This document shows, one piece after another, positions 7,551 to 14,986 of a stretch of DNA of 36,464 nt. Position 1 is the first letter of the stretch. Each line of letters begins with the position of its first letter. A program made the position numbers and the translations under genes. The notes beneath the pieces are model-generated. The model did not search any database. It worked only from the letters and a program-made list of their open reading frames with translations, and had not been told where the DNA came from. The DNA is taken from NCBI GenBank assembly GCA_025934375.1, contig JAICYD010000072.1, forward strand, positions 1-36,464, given 5' to 3'. The stretch comes from Streptosporangiaceae bacterium. GTDB taxonomy: Bacteria; Actinomycetota; Actinomycetes; Streptosporangiales; Streptosporangiaceae.

Positions 7551-8390
7551 TTAGACTCGTCCGGGAACGCGTGCCCGGCCCGCCGCGCTGAGCTGGTGCA
7601 GCGTCCAGCCGCGGCCCGCCGGGTCGAGCGGTAGGGTCAGCGCGGTGAAGATCTCCGCCGCGCGCCGGTAGGACATCCGGGCCTGGCCGGTCACCCGGCA
7701 CACGTCCGCGACGGTAGCCCGGGCCGGCGCTCGCCGCTCGGTGACGAACACCGGTCCCCACGTCCGCCCGGCCAGCAGCCAGCGCAGCACCTGGCTGGTT
7801 CCCTCACGCCACTCGATGCCAGGGCCGGGCGGCTGGCCGCTTGCGCGCGGCCGGGCGTGGTGCCGCGACAGGTCAAGATGGTCGGCGTCCAGTGCCAGCA
7901 CCTGCGCGGCGGGCGCCCCCGAGTCATGCAGGACCCGCCACATCGCGTGCTCGCGCAGGCTCGCGGGGAGCCGGAGGATGGCGTCGACCTGCTCCGCGCT
8001 TAGCGGCGCCCCGAGCGGGCCCGGGTGCTGGTGGCGCAGGCCGGCGGTCGGGTCGGCCCGGATCCAGCCCTGCTCTTGCCACCAGCCGGCGGCGCCGCGC
8101 AACGCCGACAGCTCCCGGTTGGCGGTGCGCGCTCCGGCCAGCGCAACCCGGGCCGCGAACGCCTCGGCCAGCCTGGCCGCGGCGTCCGGGTCGTCCAGCA
8201 GCGCGAGGGGCACGACAGGCGGCGCCGCCCCCCGGCGCTCGGGGCCGCGCGGGATCGGCTGGCCGATCAGCGGCCACGCCCAGCCGGCCAGTGAGATCCG
8301 GTACACCCGGCGCGACGCGCCGCCTAGCGCCGCCTGGTCGAGGTAACGGTCCATCGCGACCGCGTACTCCACCGGCGCTGACAATCCCAT
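7551..8390 (-). CDS. Tyrosine recombinase-like protein, catalytically degenerate
   Basis: This 279-residue protein has an N-terminal SAM-like core-binding segment (SRRVYRISLAGWAW, then TANRELSALRGAAGWWQEQGWI) and a start of a catalytic domain (LSAEQVDAILRLP). The position of the first catalytic Arg (GLRxxELLAL in active enzymes) reads GAPAAQVLAL. The HxLRH box is reduced to LHQLSAAG, and the chain ends about 15 residues later with no catalytic Tyr. It is therefore unlikely to recombine DNA; it may be a relic or a DNA-binding derivative. It is divergent from the MFS gene at 8552 across an AT-richer 160-bp gap. The ATG at 8390 has only a weak upstream GATGGG. The homology call rests on pattern and not on a search. 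Confidence 0.6.
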   Translation of the reverse strand: MGLSAPVEYAVAMDRYLDQAALGGASRRVYRISLAGWAWPLIGQPIPRGPERRGAAPPVVPLALLDDPDAAARLAEAFAARVALAGARTANRELSALRGAAGWWQEQGWIRADPTAGLRHQHPGPLGAPLSAEQVDAILRLPASLREHAMWRVLHDSGAPAAQVLALDADHLDLSRHHARPRASGQPPGPGIEWREGTSQVLRWLLAGRTWGPVFVTERRAPARATVADVCRVTGQARMSYRRAAEIFTALTLPLDPAGRGWTLHQLSAAGRARVPGRV

Positions 8391-8551
8391 TTACCCATCA
8401 TAACCGATTCTGAATGCGCATTTACTGCGGCAACGGTCCGTTACTGACAGCTATGTTTTGCCTTTTAATAGAAATGTTTGGCATGGTAGAACGCATGAGA
8501 AGCCTCGGGGTTTATTCATTGAATTACCGCAGTAAATTCCGCAACGGAAGA

Positions 8552-9802
8552 ATGGGGGTTCTGGCCGAGCGTAACTTCCGCCTCTTTTACGTCGGGTATT
8601 CAGCGTCGCTGCTCGGCACCGCGATGTCATCGGTGGCGATCGCCTTCGCGGTGCTCGGCAGCGGCGGGACGCCGACGGAGCTCGGTGTCGTGTTCGCCGC
8701 GAACATCGCCCCGATGATCGCGTTCACGCTCGGCGGCGGCGCGCTCGCCGACCGGCTCGGCCGGCGGCCGGTCATGCTGGCCGCCGACGTGGCCCGTTGC
8801 GCGGCGCAAGGCGCCCTCGCCGCCACCCTGTACCTGGAGCAGCCGCGCCTGTGGCTGTTCGTGGCGGCCGCGCTGGTCGTCGGCGCCGGCAACGCGTTCT
8901 TCCAGCCCGCCCTGGCCGGCCTTCCCGTGCAGATCGCGCCGCCTGGCCGGCTGGGTGACGCCAACGCGCTGCTGGCCATCGCCCAGCCCGCCGGCCAGGT
9001 TGCCGGGCCCGCCCTGGCCGGGATCTTGATCGCGGCGACCAGCCCGGCCACGGTGATAGCGGTCGACGCGGCCACCTACGCGGTCAGCGCCGCCGCGCTG
9101 GCGATGCTGCGGTTCACGGTCGCGGTCCAGCCCGGGTCGCGGTCCCGGTCGCTGCTGCGCGACCTGGCCGACGGCTGGGCGGAGTTCACCGCGCACGCCT
9201 GGCTATGGGCCGGCACGGTCCAGTTCGCGCTGTTCAACCTGCTGACCTGGGGACCGTACCTGGTGCTGGGCCCGGTCGTGGCCCGTGACTACCTTGGCGG
9301 CGCCCGCGCCTGGGGTGCCATCGTGGCCTGCTACGGCGGCGGCGCCATCCTCGGCGGCCTGCTCGCGCTGGGCCGCCGTCCCCGGCGTCCGCTCGTGGTC
9401 GCCGAACTGGCCACGCTCGGCTTCCCGCTCCCGCCGCTCGCGCTTGCCCTGCACCTGCCCGCCGTCGCCGTGGCAGCCGGGGCGCTCCTGGCCGGGCTGG
9501 GATCGGCGTTCGGCGGCGCGCTCGACGCGACCGTGACGCAGCAGCGGGTACCCCAGCAGGCCCTGTCCCGCGTGGGATCGTTCAACCTGGTCGGCGCATT
9601 CGCGTTCGGCCCCGTCGCGTTCGCGGCCGCCGGGCCGGTGGCCGCCGCGTTCGGCGCGCGCGCCGTGCTCGGGTTCGGCGCCGCGTGGGCGGCGTTCGGC
9701 ACCCTCGCCGTCGTCGCGGTGCCCTCCGTCCGCCGCATGACATGGCTGCCTGCCGACCCGCCGCGAACCGGTCATCAGGGAGTGGGCAGTGTGCGTACGT
9801 GA
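8552..9802 (+). CDS. MFS transporter
   Basis: The 416-residue integral membrane protein has about 12 hydrophobic segments. The major facilitator signature after TM2 is clear (ADRLGRRPVML). The N-terminus MGVLAERNFRLFYVGYSASLLGTAMSS is typical of enterobactin-exporter or macrolide-efflux-like MFS proteins of actinobacteria. The substrate is unknown. The frame remains open to ATG 8414, but the 8414-8551 stretch is AT-rich and reads like a promoter region. The family N-terminus begins at ATG 8552, although its GGAAG ribosome binding site is unusually close. ATG 8495 is an alternative. It is monocistronic and converges with the second MFS gene, with a 153-bp gap between the two. Confidence 0.85.
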   Translation: MGVLAERNFRLFYVGYSASLLGTAMSSVAIAFAVLGSGGTPTELGVVFAANIAPMIAFTLGGGALADRLGRRPVMLAADVARCAAQGALAATLYLEQPRLWLFVAAALVVGAGNAFFQPALAGLPVQIAPPGRLGDANALLAIAQPAGQVAGPALAGILIAATSPATVIAVDAATYAVSAAALAMLRFTVAVQPGSRSRSLLRDLADGWAEFTAHAWLWAGTVQFALFNLLTWGPYLVLGPVVARDYLGGARAWGAIVACYGGGAILGGLLALGRRPRRPLVVAELATLGFPLPPLALALHLPAVAVAAGALLAGLGSAFGGALDATVTQQRVPQQALSRVGSFNLVGAFAFGPVAFAAAGPVAAAFGARAVLGFGAAWAAFGTLAVVAVPSVRRMTWLPADPPRTGHQGVGSVRT

Positions 9803-9955
9803 GACATGCCCCCACGCTACGAGCGGCATGGCGCAGGCCGCTATCGGGTGAAATGCCGGCGACCCGGCCTTACCGGGGGCGGGCCGGCGGCCAGCGAGCC
9901 GCGCGCGTAGGGGTAACTACCGAGTCGCCGTCGTGGCCGATCGCGTCCAGCCGCG

Positions 9956-11134
9956 TTACGGGGCCTCGGCGGCCAGCGCGGCCGGACGCAGGCCCGGCGC
10001 CAGCGCCAGCGTGACCGCGACGGAGGCCGCCGCCATGATCGCCATCGCCGTGGCCGGGGAGGTCCACTGGGCCACCGCCCCGGCCAGCGCCGCGCCGACG
10101 CCCTGCATGGCGAGCATGCCGGAGGACTGCAGCCCGAGGGCGTGCCCGCTGAGCTCGCCCGGGGTCAGCGCCACGAGCCGCTCCTGCAGCAGCAGGCTCG
10201 CCGCGTAGCCCACCGACGCCACGGTGGCGGCCGCCACCGCGACTGGCAACGGCGGGCTGGCGATGAAGGCCAGGTAGGGGACGCCCAGCAGCAGCCGCAG
10301 CCAGGGCCCCAGCCGCTCCCGCCATCCGGGGGGAATGAACCGGCCCGCCACGGTGTCCCCGGCGAGCATCCCCAGCGCGGCGCACGCGTACAGCAGCCCC
10401 GCGTGCCGGGGAGAGTAGGAGACGAACAGCGCCTCGCATCCGACGATCAGCCCGTTCGGCACCCACAGCGCCAGGAACACGCAACGGCGCGCCGCCGACG
10501 ACCACAGCAGCCGGTTGGCCCGCCAGGTCGCGGCGACCGAGGGCCGCCCGGCGACCCGGGGCGGCCGGCGGCGCAGCCCGAAGCGGGTGGCGGCCGCGGC
10601 CGCGACGTACAGGGCGGCGCCGGCGATCAGCGTGCCGCGCGGCGACAACAGCGCCACCAGGACGCCGCCCGCCGCGAAGCCGCAGATCTGGAAGAAGCCG
10701 ACGGACATGTTGAGAACCGAGCGTCCCAGCAGGAACCCCTCGGCGGGCAAGATCTCGGCCAGCAGGCCGTACCGCACCCCGCCGCCGAGTGAGTTGAGCA
10801 CCCCGAGGGCCACCGCGATCGCGAAGATGGCCCCCACCGGGAGCCCGGGGATCGCCTGGGCGGCCGTGCCCAGCCCGTAGGCGAGGGAGATCCACGCCAT
10901 CGCGGCGCGCGGCGGGAGCCGGTCGGCCGCCGACAGCAGCGCGGACGCGCCGGCCAGCTGCGCCAGTGACGGCCCGAACATGGCGAGGGCGGACAGCAGC
11001 GGCGACCTGGTCCGCGCGTACACGTACGTGCCGATCGCCAGCCCGCTTATCGTCGACGCCGCCACCTGGGCCGACGACGACGCGAACAGCGCCGTGAACT
11101 CAGGAGCCCGGAAGACCTCGGTGTAGGTGCGCAC
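9956..11134 (-). CDS. MFS transporter, controlled by the divergent ArsR-type regulator
   Basis: The 392-residue membrane protein has about 12 predicted segments, with an N-terminal TYTEVFRAPEFTALFASSSAQ typical of actinobacterial MFS exporters. A longer frame reaches GTG 11197, but it runs through the operator palindrome at 11171-11194 and has no ribosome binding site. GTG 11134 (VRTYTEVF) therefore looks better, though its own upstream signal is weak. It is divergently arranged with the DUF5937/ArsR gene, a common repressor-efflux pair. The natural substrate would be the ligand sensed by that repressor and is unknown. Confidence 0.85.
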   Translation of the reverse strand: MRTYTEVFRAPEFTALFASSSAQVAASTISGLAIGTYVYARTRSPLLSALAMFGPSLAQLAGASALLSAADRLPPRAAMAWISLAYGLGTAAQAIPGLPVGAIFAIAVALGVLNSLGGGVRYGLLAEILPAEGFLLGRSVLNMSVGFFQICGFAAGGVLVALLSPRGTLIAGAALYVAAAAATRFGLRRRPPRVAGRPSVAATWRANRLLWSSAARRCVFLALWVPNGLIVGCEALFVSYSPRHAGLLYACAALGMLAGDTVAGRFIPPGWRERLGPWLRLLLGVPYLAFIASPPLPVAVAAATVASVGYAASLLLQERLVALTPGELSGHALGLQSSGMLAMQGVGAALAGAVAQWTSPATAMAIMAAASVAVTLALAPGLRPAALAAEAP

Positions 11135-11170
11135 GCCGTCCAGCTTCGGCCGGGCCGGGCCAGGAGCGTA

Positions 11171-11194
11171 ATGTTTCGCGTGGAGGCGAAACAT
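11171..11194. promoter_or_regulatory. Operator palindrome between MFS and ArsR-type regulator
   Basis: ATGTTTCGC-GTGGAG-GCGAAACAT has perfect 9-bp arms and a 6-bp spacer. It lies 20 bp before the ArsR-type gene start and 36 bp before the proposed MFS start, where one bound dimer could control both divergent genes. Confidence 0.75.
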
Positions 11195-11214
11195 CACGCA
11201 CGGGAGCGGCGACG

Positions 11215-12339
11215 ATGGGCTGGTGGCAGGTCAGCGCGGACACCCTCGCGGGCGGCCGCTTCATCGTCTCGCCGCTGGCTGAGGTCACGGCGAGCCTGAT
11301 CACGTTGGTGCGGGGGACCGCGCCGCACGCCCAGGGCCGCGCCTGGCTTAACGCGCACCGGCCCGCCTACCTGGCGCTGCTGGCGGCCGACCCGGTCACT
11401 GCGGCCCTGGTGACGGCCGCGGTGGCGCCCCGCTGGATCGCCAGCCTGTTCACCATGCCGCCCCTCGGGCTCCCGGCCGGCCCCCTGGGGTTCCCGGGGA
11501 CTCCCGAGGAAACCTTCACCGCCGAGCTCGCGCGCATCCGCGAGCTGCCGCCCGACCGGGCGCTCGCCGAGTTGTCCGTCGACATGGGCAGCGCGGTCCC
11601 GCCCTTCCTGCGCCGCCCGGACCTGCCCGGGCGAGCCGCTGACCTCCTGCGGTGGGTCTGGACGGAGGCCGTGCTCCCGTACTGGCCGCACCGGCGCCGG
11701 GTCCTGGAGGCCGACATCGTCGCCCGGACCGTGCGGCTGGCCCAGGGGGGCTGGGCCGCCGCGCTGGCGGACATGCGGCCGGGAATGCGCTGGCTAGGCG
11801 AGGGCCGGCTGCAGGTCAACGCGCGGGACTACCCGCCCCGCGAGATCTCCGGGTCTGCGCTGTTCTTCGTCCCCGTGACCCAGGATCACGGCTGGGTGTC
11901 GTGGGACGAGCCCTACCGGTATGCGGTCATGTACCCGTGCTCAGGCATCCTGGCCGGCCCGCCGGACCCCGGCCCGCCGGCGCGCGGCACGCCAGGTCAC
12001 CGCGCCACCCCAGGACACGATGCGCGCGTGCCGCCGGCGCTCGGCGCCCTGATCGGCCCGGCCCGCGCGGGGATACTGATCCGGCTGGGCACCCCGAAGA
12101 GCACGACGCAACTCGTCGCGCTGACCGGGCAACCCCTCGGGTCGGTGGGCCGCCACCTCAAGGTCTTGCACGAGGCCGGGCTGGCCAGCCGCCGCCGCGC
12201 GGGCCGGTCGGTGCTGTACTACCGGACGCCCCTCGGGGACAGCCTGGTCACGGTTCGGCAGTTATCGAAGAGATGTTTGAGGAACATCGGCCCTCGGTGG
12301 TATGGTGCGACATCATGGTCTATCGAACTGGAGGGCTAA
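11215..12339 (+). CDS. DUF5937/ArsR-family winged-helix transcriptional regulator
   Basis: This 374-residue protein has an N-terminal ligand-binding-like region (about residues 1-235) starting with FIVSPLAEVTASL, as in the DUF5937 family. A C-terminal ArsR-type winged helix follows at about 260-345 (LGTPKSTTQLVALTGQPLGSVGRHLKVLHEAGL, then RRRAGRSVLYYRTPLG). It probably represses the divergent MFS exporter and itself through the palindrome at 11171-11194 and releases on ligand binding. After the winged helix the frame runs another 27 codons through the lexA SOS box and promoter and stops 2 bp before lexA. That tail probably has no function and the lexA control region is thus embedded in this gene. 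The ATG at 11215 follows GGGAGCGGCGACG. Confidence 0.85.
   Translation: MGWWQVSADTLAGGRFIVSPLAEVTASLITLVRGTAPHAQGRAWLNAHRPAYLALLAADPVTAALVTAAVAPRWIASLFTMPPLGLPAGPLGFPGTPEETFTAELARIRELPPDRALAELSVDMGSAVPPFLRRPDLPGRAADLLRWVWTEAVLPYWPHRRRVLEADIVARTVRLAQGGWAAALADMRPGMRWLGEGRLQVNARDYPPREISGSALFFVPVTQDHGWVSWDEPYRYAVMYPCSGILAGPPDPGPPARGTPGHRATPGHDARVPPALGALIGPARAGILIRLGTPKSTTQLVALTGQPLGSVGRHLKVLHEAGLASRRRAGRSVLYYRTPLGDSLVTVRQLSKRCLRNIGPRWYGATSWSIELEG
12265..12280 (+). promoter_or_regulatory. LexA-binding SOS box
   Basis: TCGAAGAGATGTTTGA matches the actinobacterial SOS box (TCGAAC-N4-GTTYGA) with outer TCGAA and GTTTGA intact. It lies 62 bp before lexA, so autoregulation of lexA is expected. It falls inside the last codons of the ArsR-type gene. 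Confidence 0.8.
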
Positions 12340-12341
12340 CA

Positions 12342-12998
12342 ATGCCAATGGCGCACTCGGCTGACTCCGACGACCAGGAGCTGTCCCGCCGTCAGCGGGA
12401 GATCCTCCAGTTCAACGGGGACTTCATCCGCGATAACGGATACCCGCCGACCATGCGCGAAATCGCCAGCGGGGTCGGGCTGGCCAGCCCGTCGAGCGTC
12501 GCCTACCAGGTATCGGCGCTTAAGAAGAAGGGATACCTGAGCCATTCCGCACGGCGGTCCCGCAGCGCCGTCGTCCGGGTCGCCGCCCCGGGCCAGGGTG
12601 ACGCCGGGACAGTCCCGGTGCCGCTCGTGGGGTCCATCCACGCCGGCGACACGACGCTCGCGCGCGAGGAGCTGGGGGAGGTCATCTCGCTGCCTGAGCA
12701 ACTCGTCGGGGGCGGCGATCTCATCATGCTCCGGGTCGTCGGCGACTCGATGATCAACGCCGCGATCACCGACGGCGACATGGTCGTCGTCCGCAAGGAG
12801 ACGGACGTGGTGAACGGCGACATCGTCGCCGCGACCTTCCGCAGCGGGACGTCGGACGACGACGAGGCCACCGTCAAGACGTTCCGGAAGATCGACGGCC
12901 GCGTCTGGCTCTTCCCGCAAAATCCCGACTACGCGCCCATCCCCGGGGACGACGCGAGGATCATCGGCAAGGTCGTCACCGTGTTGCGCAAGCTCTAG
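12342..12998 (+). CDS. lexA: SOS repressor LexA
   Basis: LexA represses DNA-damage genes and self-cleaves when RecA filaments form. The 218-residue protein has an N-terminal winged helix (SRRQREILQFNGDFIRDNGYPPTMREIA, then SSVAYQVSALKKKGYL) and a C-terminal S24 peptidase domain. The cleavage site is Ala101-Gly102 (IHAG), the nucleophile Ser136 (GDSM) and the general base Lys179 (TVKTF). An acidic insertion (TSDDDE) precedes the Lys, as in other actinobacterial LexA proteins. ATG 12342 follows GGAGGG at 12330-12335 with a 6-base gap. ATG 12315 and ATG 12348 are less likely. An SOS box lies upstream. Unlike the usual actinobacterial order, lexA is 11 kb from nrdR and on the same strand. Confidence 0.96.
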   Translation: MPMAHSADSDDQELSRRQREILQFNGDFIRDNGYPPTMREIASGVGLASPSSVAYQVSALKKKGYLSHSARRSRSAVVRVAAPGQGDAGTVPVPLVGSIHAGDTTLAREELGEVISLPEQLVGGGDLIMLRVVGDSMINAAITDGDMVVVRKETDVVNGDIVAATFRSGTSDDDEATVKTFRKIDGRVWLFPQNPDYAPIPGDDARIIGKVVTVLRKL

Positions 12999-13081
12999 CC
13001 GGCTAGGCCCGCAGCTCAGAGCGGGATCCGTGAAATTGTGGCCGCGCCTGTTCCCGTCCGCCCGCAACTCGTGCACTATGC

Positions 13082-13128
13082 CTCCAAGGGCAGCGTCTCC
13101 AATGGGCAGCGCCTCCAATAACAGCGGA
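13082..13128. repeat. Three imperfect 15-16 bp tandem units
   Basis: Units at 13082-13096, 13097-13112 and 13113-13128 share CTCCAA...CAGCG. They lie between lexA and the GMC gene, shortly before its ribosome binding site, in a 167-bp gap that shows no other clear signal except a weak 5-bp hairpin after lexA (13008-13025). Confidence 0.5.
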
Positions 13129-13165
13129 GCCCCTCAAGCCAGGGCGGACAGCAGCGGAGGACGGC

Positions 13166-14851
13166 ATGAGCGGCGAGGTCGGCAGGTTCGCGGAATTCGA
13201 CCACGTGATCGTCGGCGCCGGCTCGGCCGGCTGTGTCATCGCCCGGCGACTGGTTGACGCCGGGCGCAAGGTCGCGCTCATCGAGGCAGGCGGCCCGGAC
13301 ACCAACCCGGCGATCCACGTGCCCGGCCGGGCCTGGGAGCTGTGGAACTCCCCGCAGGACTGGGCGTACACCACCGAACCGCAAGAGCACTCCCGCAAGG
13401 CGCAGGTCTTCTGGCCGCGCGGCAAGGTGGTCGGCGGGTCAAGCTGCCTCAACGGCATGATCTACGTCCGCGGCGCCCGCGAGGACTTCGACAACTGGGC
13501 CTACAACGGCGCGGTCGGCTGGGCGTATGAGGACGTCTTGCCGTTCTTCCGCAGGTCCGAGGATTTCGAGGACGGCCCGAACGCCTTCCACGGCGCCGGC
13601 GGCCCGCTCCCGGTCACCCGCAACCACGACCCGAACCCGGCCACGGTCTCCTTCATCGACGCGGCCGCCGAGTACGGTATCCCGCGCAACGACGACTGCA
13701 ACGGCGAGTCCATCTTCGGTGTCGGCCTGGCCCACCTGAACGTCCGCGGCGGCCGCCGGATGAGCGCGTGGACGTCCTTCGTCCTGCCCGTCATCGACAA
13801 CCCGCTGCTCACCGTGATCACCGGCACCCAGGCCCAGTCCCTGCTGTTCGACCGGGCCGGCCGGGTAGCGGGAGTGCGGGTGGCGGAGGGCGGAACGATA
13901 TGGTCATCCCCAACGCGACCGGCCGCGGACGCGTCGCAACCCGCCCCCGCGGAGGTCTGGTCGGCGGGCGACGTGATCATCTCCAGCGGCGTCATCGGCT
14001 CCCCGCAGCTGCTGCTGCTGTCCGGGATCGGCCCGGCCGACGACCTGAGCCCGCTCGGCATCGACGTCCGCGCGGACCTGCCCGGCGTCGGGGAGAACCT
14101 GCACGACCACGCGCTGGCGACCACCTTGTACGCCTCCGCCAGGGAGATCCCGCCGGGCACCGCGAACAACCTGGAGGCGCACTTCTTCGCCGCCAGCGAC
14201 CCGGCGATGGTCGCGCCCGACCTGCAGCCGCTGATGTCGCATTTCCCGATGCCGGTGGAGGGCTACCCGGTGCCCGACTACGGCTGGGGCTACGCGATCG
14301 TCGCCGGGATCATCCGGCCGCTGAGCCGCGGCCGGCTGTGGCTGCGCTCGGCCAACCCGGCGCAGGCGCCTGCCGTGGACCCGCACTACCTGGAGGACCC
14401 GGCGGACGTGCGGGCACTGCTGGCCGCGCTGACGATGTCCCGCGAGGTCGGCGCGGGCGCCGCGCTCAAGGACTGGCGGGCCAGTGAGATCGCGCCCGGC
14501 CCGGATGTCCGGACGCGGGAGGAGCTCGCCGAGTACGGCATGCGGAACCTGATCAGCTACCACCACCAGGTCGGCACCTGCAAGATGGGCATCGACCGGC
14601 TGGCGGTCACCACGCCGGACCTGCGCGTCCACGGAGTTGACGGCCTGCGCGTCGCCGACGCCTCCGTGATGCCCGCGGTCACCTCTGGCAACACCAATGC
14701 CGCCTCCGTCATGATCGGCGAGCGCTGCGCGGATTTCCTCTGCTTACCCGGGGATACGCACCCCCCCAGGCTCTGCTTACCCGGGGATACGCACCACCCC
14801 CAGGCTCTGCTTCCCAGGGGGCTTCGCCCTCCTCGACCCTCAAGCCGGTAA
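13166..14851 (+). CDS. GMC-family FAD-dependent oxidoreductase (choline dehydrogenase-like)
   Basis: This enzyme oxidises an alcohol substrate using FAD. The 561-residue chain starts with the dinucleotide-binding motif HVIVGAGSAGCVIARRL (about 14-30). It also contains GMC signature 1 (WPRGKVVGGSSCLNG, about 85-99) and signature 2 (GVIGSPQLLLLSGIGP, about 275-290). The catalytic His lies in SYHHQVGTCKMG near residue 470, and the C-terminal SGNTNAASVMIGERCADF box is present. The substrate is not predictable; the family includes choline, alcohol and sugar dehydrogenases. The usual C-terminus would be close to CADFL. The last ~35 residues (LPGDTHPP, LPGDTHHP...) come from a tandem DNA repeat read in frame and are probably an accidental extension. 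ATG 13166 is preceded by CGGAGGACGGC. Confidence 0.93.
   Translation: MSGEVGRFAEFDHVIVGAGSAGCVIARRLVDAGRKVALIEAGGPDTNPAIHVPGRAWELWNSPQDWAYTTEPQEHSRKAQVFWPRGKVVGGSSCLNGMIYVRGAREDFDNWAYNGAVGWAYEDVLPFFRRSEDFEDGPNAFHGAGGPLPVTRNHDPNPATVSFIDAAAEYGIPRNDDCNGESIFGVGLAHLNVRGGRRMSAWTSFVLPVIDNPLLTVITGTQAQSLLFDRAGRVAGVRVAEGGTIWSSPTRPAADASQPAPAEVWSAGDVIISSGVIGSPQLLLLSGIGPADDLSPLGIDVRADLPGVGENLHDHALATTLYASAREIPPGTANNLEAHFFAASDPAMVAPDLQPLMSHFPMPVEGYPVPDYGWGYAIVAGIIRPLSRGRLWLRSANPAQAPAVDPHYLEDPADVRALLAALTMSREVGAGAALKDWRASEIAPGPDVRTREELAEYGMRNLISYHHQVGTCKMGIDRLAVTTPDLRVHGVDGLRVADASVMPAVTSGNTNAASVMIGERCADFLCLPGDTHPPRLCLPGDTHHPQALLPRGLRPPRPSSR
14738..14824. repeat. Tandem repeat array extending the GMC gene
   Basis: Two identical 25-bp units (14738-14762 and 14771-14795) are separated by a C-rich linker ending in AGG. 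A third, diverged copy starts at 14805 (CTCTGCTTCCC). The array overlaps the last codons of the GMC gene and adds the LPGDTH repeats. Confidence 0.85.
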
Positions 14852-14855
14852 CTCA

Positions 14856-14905
14856 TATATGTTTGGGTTTTCCAGTGCTATTACACCGGAAAACCCAAAC
14901 ATATA
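14856..14905. terminator. Perfect 18-bp inverted repeat between convergent genes
   Basis: Arms 14856-14873 and 14888-14905 are exact reverse complements (TATATGTTTGGGTTTTCC) around a 14-nt loop. The element is much AT-richer than its surroundings and lies 4 bp after the GMC stop and 81 bp beyond the phospholipase stop. The position suits a bidirectional terminator. The length and composition also fit a small mobile palindromic repeat. Confidence 0.6.
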
Positions 14906-14986
14906 GTCGAGGAGCTTGGCTGAAACGGAATGGCGGATGGCTTCCGGGCAGCGGCTCCGTTGACTGGACCCGTCGGCGCGCAGGGC

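Noticed and set aside
8414..8551. Extended N-terminus of the first MFS gene
   Set aside because: The segment is AT-rich, lacks a ribosome binding site and does not look like MFS sequence. It is better read as promoter region, though it cannot be fully excluded.
11135..11197. Extended N-terminus of the second MFS gene
   Set aside because: It would be translated from the operator palindrome and has no ribosome binding site.
11652..12341. Long plus-strand frame running into lexA in the same phase
   Set aside because: It overlaps the ArsR-type gene in another frame, encodes a low-complexity Gly/Ala/Arg-rich chain, and lexA has its own ATG with a good ribosome binding site at 12342.
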